Assembly (NCBI GenBank): GCA_937888925.1
Contig: CALARM010000280.1
Coordinates: forward strand, 1 to 8,809
Length of the DNA: 8,809 nt
Direction of reading: 5' to 3'
DNA from: an uncultured Synergistia bacterium
Lineage (GTDB): Bacteria; Eremiobacterota; SpSt-956; JAKJGF01
Position 1 is the stretch's first letter. The number at the start of each line of letters is the position of its first letter. Shown here one piece after another: positions 1 to 6,345 of this stretch. The position numbers were made by a program, and so were the translations under genes. The notes beneath the pieces are model-generated. The model searched no databases and was not told the origin of the DNA. It worked only from the letters and a program-made list of their open reading frames with translations.

Positions 1-246
1 AATATAATTCTTCTTGATGTTATGATGACAAGAAAAACAGAAGGTTTTGATGTGGCAAGGAGTCTGAATAAAGAAGAAAAGACAAAAGGCATACCTATTA
101 TACTGGTAACCGGTATAAGACATGAAATGAACCTTCCTTTCGGTTTTGAACCTGACGAAGACTGGCTCCCTGTAAAGGCAGTGCTGGAAAAACCCATAAA
201 ACCGGAAGTATTATTAAAGACTGTAGAAGATCATATTAAGAAATAA
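1..246 (+). CDS. Response regulator receiver domain protein, C-terminal part (5' end outside window)
   Basis: The frame is open from base 1 to a TAA at 244-246, giving 81 residues of a CheY-like receiver whose N-terminal half is cut off by the window edge. Visible landmarks are the phosphoacceptor Asp in LLDVMM (window residue 6), the conserved Thr in LVTGI (residue 37) and the conserved Lys in LEKPIKP (residue 64). Between the Thr strand and the Lys strand lies a longer, acidic stretch (about residues 40-60, with EPDEDWLPVKA) than in CheY; I recall similar loops in some environmental receiver proteins. The protein stops soon after the last helix, so the receiver is C-terminal or stand-alone; whether something precedes it cannot be seen. 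A first ATG at 22 lies inside the domain, downstream of the Asp, and is not the true start. A terminator follows at once. Confidence 0.9.
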   Translation, partial: NIILLDVMMTRKTEGFDVARSLNKEEKTKGIPIILVTGIRHEMNLPFGFEPDEDWLPVKAVLEKPIKPEVLLKTVEDHIKK

Positions 247-254
247 GTAATGTA

Positions 255-299
255 AACAGGTTTCATATGATTATTTCAGTATGAGACCTGTTATTTTTT
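255..299 (+). terminator. Rho-independent terminator of the receiver gene
   Basis: A 13-bp stem pairs 255-267 with 280-292, with one G-U wobble and a 12-nt loop, followed by a T-rich tract at 294-299. It begins 8 nt after the stop codon of the receiver gene, the expected place for an intrinsic terminator. There is no T tract on the opposite strand, so it should act on plus-strand transcripts only. Confidence 0.85.
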
Positions 300-309
300 A
301 TTGTACCAT

Positions 310-342
310 AAAAAAAGTAACCTGTTTTTTATCAGGACTTAC
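310..342 (-). terminator. Probable Rho-independent terminator of the minus-strand kinase/TPR operon
   Basis: Read on the minus strand, GTAA-CCTG (342-339 and 336-333, separated by a 2-nt bulge) pairs with CAGG-TTAC (324-317) across an A-rich 8-nt loop. Seven consecutive T residues (316-310) follow directly. The stem is short, so strength is moderate. It lies about 117 nt past the stop codon of the TPR gene, beyond the palindromic repeat. The outer TTAC of its stem overlaps the outer end of that repeat. Confidence 0.55.
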
Positions 343-459
343 GCAAAAAACAATGAGGAATCAGTCATTGCGAGCAAAGCGAAGCAATCCCATTATAACA
401 ACATAAACCCATTGGGATTGCTTCGTCGCTTTGCTCCTCGCAATGACAAAATGCGTAAC
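337..459. repeat. Long imperfect palindrome (MITE/REP-like dispersed repeat)
   Basis: The core arms are 364-392 and 413-447. The reverse complement of the right arm matches the left arm except for two 3-nt gaps in the left arm, and both begin GTCATTGCGAG and end GCAATCCCA. The loop is about 20 nt. Outside the core, ACTTACGCA at 337-345 and the inverse TGCGTAA at 452-458 suggest short outer inverted ends. Base composition is more GC-rich than the surroundings. From memory, repeats with the GTCATTGCGAG...GCAATGAC core are scattered in many unrelated bacterial genomes. No transposase is encoded, so it would be non-autonomous. Short ORFs across it are chance. Its right edge touches the TAG stop (461-459) of the TPR gene, so it should be transcribed as a 3'-UTR hairpin. 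Confidence 0.8.
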
Positions 460-1694
460 TACTGCACCATAAAATCCGGCGGAGGAGGAGGTATATAGGG
501 CTGAACATAGGGAGCATAATCAGTATAAACGGCAGGTTCATAATAAACTGCCGGTTCGGAATACACGACAGGAGGAACAGGTTTTTCCGGCATAGGAGGT
601 TTATCTTCTTCAATTTTATATGGCTTGTAAAGTGGTATGGCCTCAACAAGCAGTTTTTTAAGATAATAATTACCTGCCTTATAATCTCCGCTCTGTTCAT
701 ATATATTTGTAAGTTCCAGTATATTTTTTATATTTTTCGGATTATCTTTACATTTAACGGCAATATTATAAAATTTCTCAGGAGTAATATCTGTGACTGT
801 AATATTACCTATATCTTTATATCCTTCTGTAATCCTGAGTGCTTTTTTATATCTTAAATAGGCTTCCTTCTTATTTCCTGCCTGATCATACATTTCTCCT
901 ACTCTTACATAACAGTCTCTTTCCTTTATGCCGCAGTCAATACATTTTTTATAACAGGAAAGGGCATTTTTAAAATCTCCCTTTGCCTGATAACAGAGAC
1001 CTGTGGCGTAATAAATAACAATACTGTCAGGTGAAGCTTTTAAAGCTTTTTCGAATTGTTCTATTGCTTTATCATATTCCTTGCTATCATAATAGGCTTT
1101 ACCCTGTTTATAATAGTCTACAGCAGAATCTGTATTGAAAGAAGAATTTACCACAGGTTTTAGATTCTTATTCTTCAGACTGATTTCAAGATCCGATGAA
1201 GTCCAGTTCTCCTGCGGTATTTTATCAAGATGTTCCTTTAATTTTCCGGCAAAATCCCGGAGGTTTTTTATCTTTCCTTCTGATAATTCAGGAAATTTTA
1301 TAAAAACATCTTCTCTGTCTGTTCCTATAGCTTTAAGCCTTACTGTTCCTTCAGGCCCTTCCAGAACTATTTTTTCCATGTTAAATCCCGGAATTTCATA
1401 AACAGTTCCTTCACTGCACTCAAAATCAGGATGAGAGGAATTAGGGAATATAATTTCATATTCTCCTGAGCTGTATCCCATAATCAGGATAACATTACAA
1501 TCCTTCGACGGTGTCATGTAAAAGATAATTTCATCTCCGACAAAGGCAGTATTATCACTTTTATCACTTTTTACTTCAACAGACAGAGAGGAATTTTTGT
1601 TATTTATAGATTCAAACAAATCCGGTTCAGAGGCATAAACATATGGGCATGGTAAGAAAGAAAGAATAAATAAAATTATAAATATAGTTTTCAT
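459..1694 (-). CDS. Exported TPR protein with an N-terminal DUF4384-like domain
   Basis: This 411-residue protein starts with a Sec signal peptide (residues 1-21: MKT, a hydrophobic run, then YVYA before SEP). The Cys at 16 follows Pro and does not make a good lipobox, so signal peptidase I processing is more likely than lipidation. Residues about 33-127 resemble DUF4384: VGDEIIFYM, a central hydrophobic VILIMGY, an IFPN motif and a late GPEGTVRLKAI. Three clear TPRs follow (about 189-222, 223-256, 257-290) and a degenerate one at 320-350. The tail (362-411) is rich in Pro and Tyr with five consecutive prolines, a likely flexible or surface-exposed segment. The ATG at 1694 has a strong AAGGAGG site at 1710-1704. 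It is 72 nt downstream of the kinase gene on the same strand with no terminator between, so an operon is likely. The stop codon lies at the border of a palindromic repeat, so the last residues may have been altered by the insertion. The DUF4384 assignment is by pattern only; the role is inferred to be a periplasmic scaffold or ligand for the kinase. Confidence 0.9.
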   Translation of the reverse strand: MKTIFIILFILSFLPCPYVYASEPDLFESINNKNSSLSVEVKSDKSDNTAFVGDEIIFYMTPSKDCNVILIMGYSSGEYEIIFPNSSHPDFECSEGTVYEIPGFNMEKIVLEGPEGTVRLKAIGTDREDVFIKFPELSEGKIKNLRDFAGKLKEHLDKIPQENWTSSDLEISLKNKNLKPVVNSSFNTDSAVDYYKQGKAYYDSKEYDKAIEQFEKALKASPDSIVIYYATGLCYQAKGDFKNALSCYKKCIDCGIKERDCYVRVGEMYDQAGNKKEAYLRYKKALRITEGYKDIGNITVTDITPEKFYNIAVKCKDNPKNIKNILELTNIYEQSGDYKAGNYYLKKLLVEAIPLYKPYKIEEDKPPMPEKPVPPVVYSEPAVYYEPAVYTDYAPYVQPYIPPPPPDFMVQ

Positions 1695-1715
1695 AATAAA
1701 TAACCTCCTTAAATT

Positions 1716-1788
1716 CAGTGAGCAGTGAACAGTTACCAGTTACCAGTAGTTAATCACCATCACTGGTCACTGGTCACTGATCACTGGT
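1716..1788. repeat. Inverted array of heptanucleotide repeats
   Basis: The sequence splits cleanly into 7-nt units. The left half has CAGTGAG, CAGTGAA, CAGTTAC, CAGTTAC; the right half has GGTCACT, GGTCACT, GATCACT, whose reverse complements are again AGTGACC or AGTGATC. The halves are therefore an imperfect inverted repeat able to form a stem of about 30 nt with scattered mismatches. It fills the gap between the kinase and TPR genes, and its right part encodes the last kinase residues (VISDQ) and the TGA stop at 1769-1767. The units are too short and lack spacers, so this is not a CRISPR array. In form it recalls the heptanucleotide STRR repeats described in cyanobacteria; relatedness is not claimed. 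Confidence 0.85.
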
Positions 1789-3833
1789 ATCTTTATACTC
1801 CCATCAAGCTCCTTTGCCTTATTATAACATTTTTTTGCATTTTCCAGATCTCCCTGTGTATGACAGGCAACACCTTTATTAAACCATGTCTGTCCGTTTT
1901 TCGGATCAATCTCAAGGGCTTTATCAAAACATTCTATCGCTTCTTTATGTTTTCTCTGTTTAAATAAAGCAATTCCTTTATTGGCCATAGCTTTATCCAT
2001 TCTGCTATTATAATGTAAGGCTTTATCGAAACACTGAATAGATTCATCATATTTTTTTTCTTTAAGGAAAGAACCACCTTTATAGTTCCATTCTTCAGCC
2101 TTTCTCAGTGCCTCATCTCCCGGAGAAGTGCCATTTTCTTCCATCCTCTTTAAAGCTACATCTTTTTTTTCTTTTGCGTCACCATCGTCAGGACTGGCCT
2201 TCAAGGTTTTATCAAACCACTTTATAGCCTCATCATATTTTTTCTCTTCAAGTAATGAAGTTCCCCTGTTGTTCCAATCCTCACATAGATTTTTCAACAC
2301 TATATTTTTCCGGTCTTTTGCATAGGAATTTCCATGTTCGATTTCCAGAACCTTATCAAAACATTCCATAGCTTCTTCGTATTTTTTCTCTTCAAAGAGG
2401 GCATCTCCTTTATTATTCCACAGTAACACAGATGATTTATCAATAGTTAATGCTTCTTCAAAACATTTAATAGCTTCATCATATTTTTTCAGCGCCGAAA
2501 AACATTCACCTTTTTTGTTTAAAGCGTCAATATTCTTTTTATCTCCTGTTAAAATTTTATCGTAATATTTAATTGCTTCTTCATATTTTCCATCTTTATA
2601 AAGAGACAGAGCTTTACCGGACAGATCGGAAGCAAAATTATAGTATAAGATTATACCGGCAATTATTATCACTGCTATTATTGAAATGATCTTCATGTTA
2701 GATCCTTTAGCAACGACGGCAGGGCCGACAGAAGGGATTGTATGGCCTATAAGAGTTGGTTCTTTTATTCCCGGTACAGTTTTTGCAATATTTACCGCAG
2801 TTCCTGCCTGTGTGATCTGCGGTGTGGCAGATATTACCGTTCTCTGTGTGGTAGAAACTACAGTTCCAGGGATGGCAGAAACTAATGTTCCCGGCATAAC
2901 CGGAATTACCGTCTGAGGAACCTGTCCGGAGGAACTCATTTTCTCCAGAGCGTCTTTCATCTGTTTTGCATTTACATATCTGTCAGAAGGCCTCCGTGAA
3001 AGAGAACACATAATTATATCTTCAAGTTCCTGTGATACATTCACATTAAATTCTTTTAAAGACGGGAATTCAAAAGGTCTTTGTGGAACTGTGCCTGAAA
3101 GGAGACAGTGCATGGTTGCACCGAGTGAATAGAGATCGGTTCTTGGCTCAGGCTTACCTGCAATAAGTTCTTCCGGTGCAAAGACAGGTGTTCCTACGAT
3201 TGTCATGGTATTCTGCCCTTCCGTGTCAAGAGTTCTTGCTATACCAAAATCTATAAGCATTGCCCTTCTGTCAGAATGGCGGATCATAATATTGGGTGGT
3301 TTTAAGTCCCTGTATATTACAGGCGGTGATTGATTATGAAGGTAATTGAGTGCATCAAGTATCTCTATTGCCCAGGTTATTACATATTCCTGAGGTACCC
3401 CTTTACCTTTATATTTCTTCATAACTGTTTCCAGGTCTTCACCTTCTATATAATCCATTACAAGGTAATAACGGCCACATTGAACAAAATAATCTTTTAC
3501 GACAGGAAGGTTCGGATGTCTTAAATTATTCAGTATTCTTGCCTCTTTGCTGAAACGGTCTATAAGATACTGCTGATTCTGAGGACTGGCGGAAAAATTC
3601 AACATTTCTTTTACGGCACAGGGGGTTTTATCAAATCTGTTATCAAGGGCTTCATAAACTGAGCCCATACCTCCGGATTTTATAAGCCTTTTTATTTCAT
3701 ATCTTTCATCAAGTATGACACCCGGCATCAGGGCACCGCTTGCACCGGTAGCTATTATGTCTTCACCGCATGATTTACAGTACCTCGCAGAATTACTGTT
3801 CTGGAAACCGCATTTATCACAGAATATGGGCAT
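1767..3833 (-). CDS. Membrane-anchored Ser/Thr protein kinase with zinc ribbon and TPR tail
   Basis: This is a 688-residue Hanks-type (PknB-like) kinase. In order: a zinc ribbon with Cys5, Cys8, Cys19 and Cys22; a kinase domain at about 45-300 with glycine loop SGGMGSVY (53-60), ATP-anchoring Lys75 in AVKEM, catalytic YRDLKPPN (174-181, Asp176, Tyr replacing the usual His), DFG (195-197), GTPVFAPEE (215-222) and DLYSLGA; a Thr/Val/Pro linker (303-378); one membrane helix (380-400); then about seven TPRs (403-679), each carrying KKYDEAI-CFDKAL-type signatures. All catalytic residues are present, so it should be active. Topology predicts a cytoplasmic kinase and an extracytoplasmic TPR sensor. 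The ATG at 3833 is preceded by AGAGGT (3846-3841). It heads the operon with the exported TPR protein. The last residues come from a heptamer repeat, and the stop lies within it. Substrates are unknown; no phosphatase gene is in view. Confidence 0.95.
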   Translation of the reverse strand: MPIFCDKCGFQNSNSARYCKSCGEDIIATGASGALMPGVILDERYEIKRLIKSGGMGSVYEALDNRFDKTPCAVKEMLNFSASPQNQQYLIDRFSKEARILNNLRHPNLPVVKDYFVQCGRYYLVMDYIEGEDLETVMKKYKGKGVPQEYVITWAIEILDALNYLHNQSPPVIYRDLKPPNIMIRHSDRRAMLIDFGIARTLDTEGQNTMTIVGTPVFAPEELIAGKPEPRTDLYSLGATMHCLLSGTVPQRPFEFPSLKEFNVNVSQELEDIIMCSLSRRPSDRYVNAKQMKDALEKMSSSGQVPQTVIPVMPGTLVSAIPGTVVSTTQRTVISATPQITQAGTAVNIAKTVPGIKEPTLIGHTIPSVGPAVVAKGSNMKIISIIAVIIIAGIILYYNFASDLSGKALSLYKDGKYEEAIKYYDKILTGDKKNIDALNKKGECFSALKKYDEAIKCFEEALTIDKSSVLLWNNKGDALFEEKKYEEAMECFDKVLEIEHGNSYAKDRKNIVLKNLCEDWNNRGTSLLEEKKYDEAIKWFDKTLKASPDDGDAKEKKDVALKRMEENGTSPGDEALRKAEEWNYKGGSFLKEKKYDESIQCFDKALHYNSRMDKAMANKGIALFKQRKHKEAIECFDKALEIDPKNGQTWFNKGVACHTQGDLENAKKCYNKAKELDGSIKIPVISDQ
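2817..2912 (-). repeat. Four tandem 8-residue (24-nt) units in the kinase linker
   Basis: Kinase residues 308-339 divide into TVIPVMPG, TLVSAIPG, TVVSTTQR and TVISATPQ, an octad with consensus T-(V/L)-(V/I)-S-(A/T)-x-P-x. A further degenerate unit may follow (340-347). The repeats sit between the catalytic domain and the membrane helix and are rich in Ser/Thr, so they could be autophosphorylation sites of the juxtamembrane linker. That role is inferred, not shown. Confidence 0.75.
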
Positions 3834-3850
3834 GATTGAAACCTCTTTTT

Positions 3851-3888
3851 CGTGACCCGTAACGGGAATAAGGTCGTGATGCGTAAGG
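3851..3888. repeat. Degenerate heptamer pairs upstream of the kinase gene
   Basis: Two pairs of 7-nt units are visible: CGTGACC-CGTAACG at 3851-3864 and CGTGATG-CGTAAGG at 3875-3888, separated by 10 nt. The segment GTGATGCGTAA (3876-3886) is an exact 11-nt inverted match to TTACGCATCAC at 4082-4092 in the array before uvrB. The two blocks therefore belong to the same repeat family in opposite orientation. The block lies in the presumed leader of the kinase mRNA. Confidence 0.6.
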
Positions 3889-3951
3889 AAGCATATTTGC
3901 AGACATTACACATTATAATTCATATATAAAATCCTTTCTTTAAGAATCTTC

Positions 3952-3982
3952 AAAAATCCTTCTTTATAAAAAGGATTTTTTT
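3952..3982. terminator. Terminator-like hairpin between divergent genes
   Basis: A 10-bp stem pairs 3952-3961 with 3971-3980 (9-nt loop), with T residues running to 3982 on the plus strand and A residues at the left edge that give a T tract on the minus strand. It looks like a bidirectional intrinsic terminator, but no gene ends here, because the kinase and uvrB diverge from this region. A partly similar segment (ATCCTTTCTTTA) lies just left at about 3931-3942 and could pair alternatively with the same right arm. It may insulate the two promoters or block antisense transcription; the stem is AT-rich, so its strength is uncertain. Confidence 0.5.
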
Positions 3983-3987
3983 ATTCT

Positions 3988-3996
3988 TGATATAAT
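3988..3996 (+). promoter_or_regulatory. Candidate extended -10 promoter for uvrB
   Basis: TGATATAAT contains a perfect TATAAT (3991-3996) with a TG two bases upstream, the extended -10 form that can work without a good -35. No convincing -35 is seen at the normal distance. Transcription would start near 4003, leaving a leader of about 130 nt that contains the heptamer array. No LexA-type operator is recognisable nearby. Confidence 0.45.
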
Positions 3997-4008
3997 AATA
4001 TTTAAAAA

Positions 4009-4107
4009 GGTGAAGGGTGAAAAGTGAGTAGCGGTGTTTAAATAAATGCCATGAGATGAAATACCCATCACCCATCACGCATTACGCATCACCCATCACC
4101 CATCACA
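4009..4107. repeat. Heptanucleotide repeat array in the uvrB leader
   Basis: The right part (from 4064) is a run of 7-nt units ACCCATC or ACGCATC, with at least five intact copies and a variant ACG-ATT unit. The left part (4009-4036) has GTGAAGG, GTGAAAA, GTGAGTA units, the opposite polarity (GTGA versus TCAC). The architecture is therefore again inverted, with an unrelated AT-rich spacer (about 4037-4063) between halves. It stops about 8 nt before the AGGAGG that serves uvrB, so it lies in the presumed 5' leader, where changes in copy number could change leader folding. Confidence 0.8.
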
Positions 4108-4131
4108 ACTTCACAGGAGGCTTCTGACATT

Positions 4132-6105
4132 TTGTCACATTTCAAATTAATCTCTGATTTTGCACCTTCAGGAGATCAGGGAGAAGCTATTGAAAAACTT
4201 ATAGAAGGATTAAATTCAGGAGAAAGAGAGCAAACCCTTGTCGGTGTTACCGGCTCGGGGAAAACCTTTACTGTGGCAAATGTCATAGAGAAGATCGGAA
4301 GACCGGCTCTTGTAATAAGTCACAACAAAACCCTTGCGGCACAGATCTGCAGTGAATTTAAAGATTTTTTTCCAGAAAACAGAGTGGAATATTTTGTAAG
4401 CTATTATGATTATTACCAGCCTGAAGCTTATATACCTCAGACCGATACCTATATAGAAAAAGACGCAAAAATAAATGATGAAATAGACAGATTAAGACAT
4501 GGTGCCACCCAGTCTGTCATAGAAAATCGGGATGTCATTATAGTTGCCAGTATTTCCTGTATCTATGGCCTTGGTACACCGGAAGATTATAAAAATACTC
4601 TGGTTAAAATAGAAAAAGGACAGGAAATAGAGAGAGATGATTTTTTAGAAAAACTTGTAAAATTATATTATGAAAGAAATGATCTGGAACTTACGAGAGG
4701 AAGGTTCCGCGTAAAAGGAGAAGTAATAGAACTACACCCTGTAGACCGTGATAATATCCTTTATAGAATAGAATTTTTCGGCGATGAAATAGATGATATT
4801 TCCACAGTCGATTCTTCCAGCGGTAAAACCATCCAAAAACAAAAAAAGCTGACCATTTACCCTGCAAAACATTTTATTACACAGGAAGAAAAACTGGAAG
4901 AAGCAATTTTCAATATAAAAAGAGAAGTGAGGGAACGGGTGGACTGGTTTCATTCCCGCGGCATGGATATAGAAGCCCAGAGAATCTCTGAAAGAACCGG
5001 ATATGATATAGAATGTCTTCAGCAGCTTGGCTACTGTCATGGTATAGAAAACTATTCCCGCCATTTAAGCGGAAGACGGAAAGGTGAACCTCCCTATACC
5101 CTTATAGATTATTTCCCTTCCGATTTTATTGTTATTATAGATGAATCCCATGTAACACTTCCACAGCTTAAAGGCATGTCCACAGGAGACAGATCCAGGA
5201 AAACCAGCCTTATAGAACATGGATTTCGTCTTCCCTCTGCCTATGATAACAGACCTCTCACTTTTGAAGAATTTATGGCGAAAATAAATCAGGTTATATA
5301 TGTTTCTGCCACACCCGGCATATATGAATTACAAAAAAGCTCAAAGGTTGTAGAACAGATAATCAGACCTACAGGCCTTATAGATCCTCTCCTGACAGTA
5401 AAACCGCTAAAAAATCAGGTAGATGATCTTATAAATGAAATAAAAATAAGGATTGAAAAAGAGGAAAGAGTGCTTGTTACAACCCTTACAAAAAAAATGT
5501 CTGAAGAACTGGCTGAATATTTGAAGGATCTTGGTATAAAGGTAAGTTACCTTCACTGTGATGTAGATACCCTTGACAGAGTGGAAATATTGACGAATTT
5601 AAGACTCGGTGAATTTGATGTACTTATAGGAGTAAATCTGTTAAGAGAAGGGCTTGATTTACCGGAAGTATCACTTGTGGCAATACTGGATGCAGACAAA
5701 GAAGGATTTCTGCGTTCTGAAACATCCCTGATACAGACCATAGGAAGAGCAGCAAGAAATGCCCGGGGAGAAGTTATTCTTTATGCAGATAATATAACCG
5801 GCTCCATAAAGAAAGCTATGGAAGAAACAGAGAGAAGAAGAAAAATACAACAGGATTACAATGAACAACATGGCATAGTACCGCAGACTGTAACAAAATC
5901 GATAAAAGATATACTCGGCATGGTAAGGATAGGTGAAAAGAAGGGAGTTTACAGAACACCTGAAACAAAACAGCTTCTTACGAAGAATGAAATAAATGAT
6001 TTAATCGGACAGCTTGAAAAAGCAATGAATGAAGCATCATCGAAATGGGATTTTGAAAGAGCTGCAGAACTTCGGGATGAGATTAAAAAATTAAAATCCC
6101 AGTAG
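4132..6105 (+). CDS. uvrB: UvrABC system protein B (excision repair helicase-like subunit)
   Basis: UvrB takes damaged DNA from UvrA, opens it with its ATP-driven fold and recruits UvrC for incision. The 657-residue length is normal. Visible landmarks: Walker A GVTGSGKT (38-45), the Tyr-rich beta-hairpin YYDYYQPEAY (91-100) used for strand separation and damage checking, DESH Walker B (337-340), VSATPG (391-396), and helicase motif VI QTIGRAAR (535-542). A C-terminal UVR domain (about 622-657) has the FERAAELRDEIKKL signature that binds UvrC and UvrA. The start is TTG at 4132, chosen because AGGAGG (4115-4120) lies 11 nt upstream and no in-frame ATG fits the conserved N-terminus FKLISDFAPSGDQ. 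The heptamer array lies directly upstream. No clear terminator follows the TAG at 6103-6105. The gene looks intact and functional. Confidence 0.98.
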   Translation: MSHFKLISDFAPSGDQGEAIEKLIEGLNSGEREQTLVGVTGSGKTFTVANVIEKIGRPALVISHNKTLAAQICSEFKDFFPENRVEYFVSYYDYYQPEAYIPQTDTYIEKDAKINDEIDRLRHGATQSVIENRDVIIVASISCIYGLGTPEDYKNTLVKIEKGQEIERDDFLEKLVKLYYERNDLELTRGRFRVKGEVIELHPVDRDNILYRIEFFGDEIDDISTVDSSSGKTIQKQKKLTIYPAKHFITQEEKLEEAIFNIKREVRERVDWFHSRGMDIEAQRISERTGYDIECLQQLGYCHGIENYSRHLSGRRKGEPPYTLIDYFPSDFIVIIDESHVTLPQLKGMSTGDRSRKTSLIEHGFRLPSAYDNRPLTFEEFMAKINQVIYVSATPGIYELQKSSKVVEQIIRPTGLIDPLLTVKPLKNQVDDLINEIKIRIEKEERVLVTTLTKKMSEELAEYLKDLGIKVSYLHCDVDTLDRVEILTNLRLGEFDVLIGVNLLREGLDLPEVSLVAILDADKEGFLRSETSLIQTIGRAARNARGEVILYADNITGSIKKAMEETERRRKIQQDYNEQHGIVPQTVTKSIKDILGMVRIGEKKGVYRTPETKQLLTKNEINDLIGQLEKAMNEASSKWDFERAAELRDEIKKLKSQ

Positions 6106-6131
6106 AGTGAATAGTGAGTAATGACCGGTCA
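6106..6131. repeat. Short heptamer remnant with a 10-bp palindrome after uvrB
   Basis: Immediately after the uvrB stop come AGTGAAT, AGTGAGT and AATGACC, in 7-nt register and of the same GTGA-rich family as the arrays at 1716-1788 and 4009-4107. The end overlaps the perfect palindrome TGACCGGTCA (6122-6131). It is too short to be a terminator on its own, and no T tract follows. Confidence 0.5.
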
Positions 6132-6214
6132 GACAGATAATCCGGCTCATATTGCCGCGAGAATGCAGATGAATATAACCTGAAAAATATAAAAGAAAAA
6201 TCTCTTTAGAACCA

Positions 6215-6243
6215 TTGTTTTATTTTTATAATAATGTCATAAT
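6215..6243 (+). promoter_or_regulatory. Candidate sigma-70-type promoter for the hybrid kinase and possibly uvrA
   Basis: TTGTTT (6215-6220) and CATAAT (6238-6243) are separated by exactly 17 nt, matching the consensus hexamers at 3 and 5 of 6 positions. Transcription would begin near 6250 and give a leader of about 250 nt containing the hairpin at 6304-6345. In such AT-rich DNA chance matches are common, so this is a candidate only. Confidence 0.35.
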
Positions 6244-6303
6244 ATGAGAAAAGTGAAAAAATAATTTCCGAAAATAACCATGACCTGTTCGGTCACAACG
6301 AAG

Positions 6304-6345
6304 TATGAGAATTTGTTCCTCCCGTAAGGCGTTACGATTCTCATA
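6304..6345 (+). other. Bulged hairpin in the hybrid kinase leader
   Basis: Outer stem 6304-6312 pairs with 6337-6345 (9 bp, TATGAGAAT/ATTCTCATA), and an inner stem 6323-6327 pairs with 6332-6336 around a 4-nt loop. The left strand carries a 10-nt bulge (6313-6322) containing TTCCTCC, complementary to ribosome binding sites. No T tract follows, so it is not an intrinsic terminator. It could be an RNA control element or a dispersed repeat copy. Confidence 0.5.

Noticed and set aside
301..498. Plus-strand 65-codon ORF
   Set aside because: It is made largely of the palindromic repeat and antisense TPR tail, with a simple Gly run at the end; a chance frame.
365..700. Minus-strand 111-codon ORF through the palindrome and the end of the TPR gene
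   Set aside because: It overlaps the well-supported TPR gene in another frame and runs through the palindromic repeat; no domain or ribosome site supports it.
1135..1401. Plus-strand 88-codon ORF opposite the TPR gene
   Set aside because: Antisense to the DUF4384-like region, no ribosome site, no recognisable domain.
459..1694. Lipoprotein assignment for the exported TPR protein
   Set aside because: The only Cys in the signal region (residue 16) is preceded by Pro and lies before a better signal peptidase I site.
4064..4107. CRISPR-like direct repeats
   Set aside because: Units are 7 nt, contiguous and without spacers, and no cas gene is present; this is a short tandem repeat array.
4732..5064. 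Minus-strand ORF inside uvrB
   Set aside because: It is antisense to the conserved UvrB coding frame and has no recognisable product.
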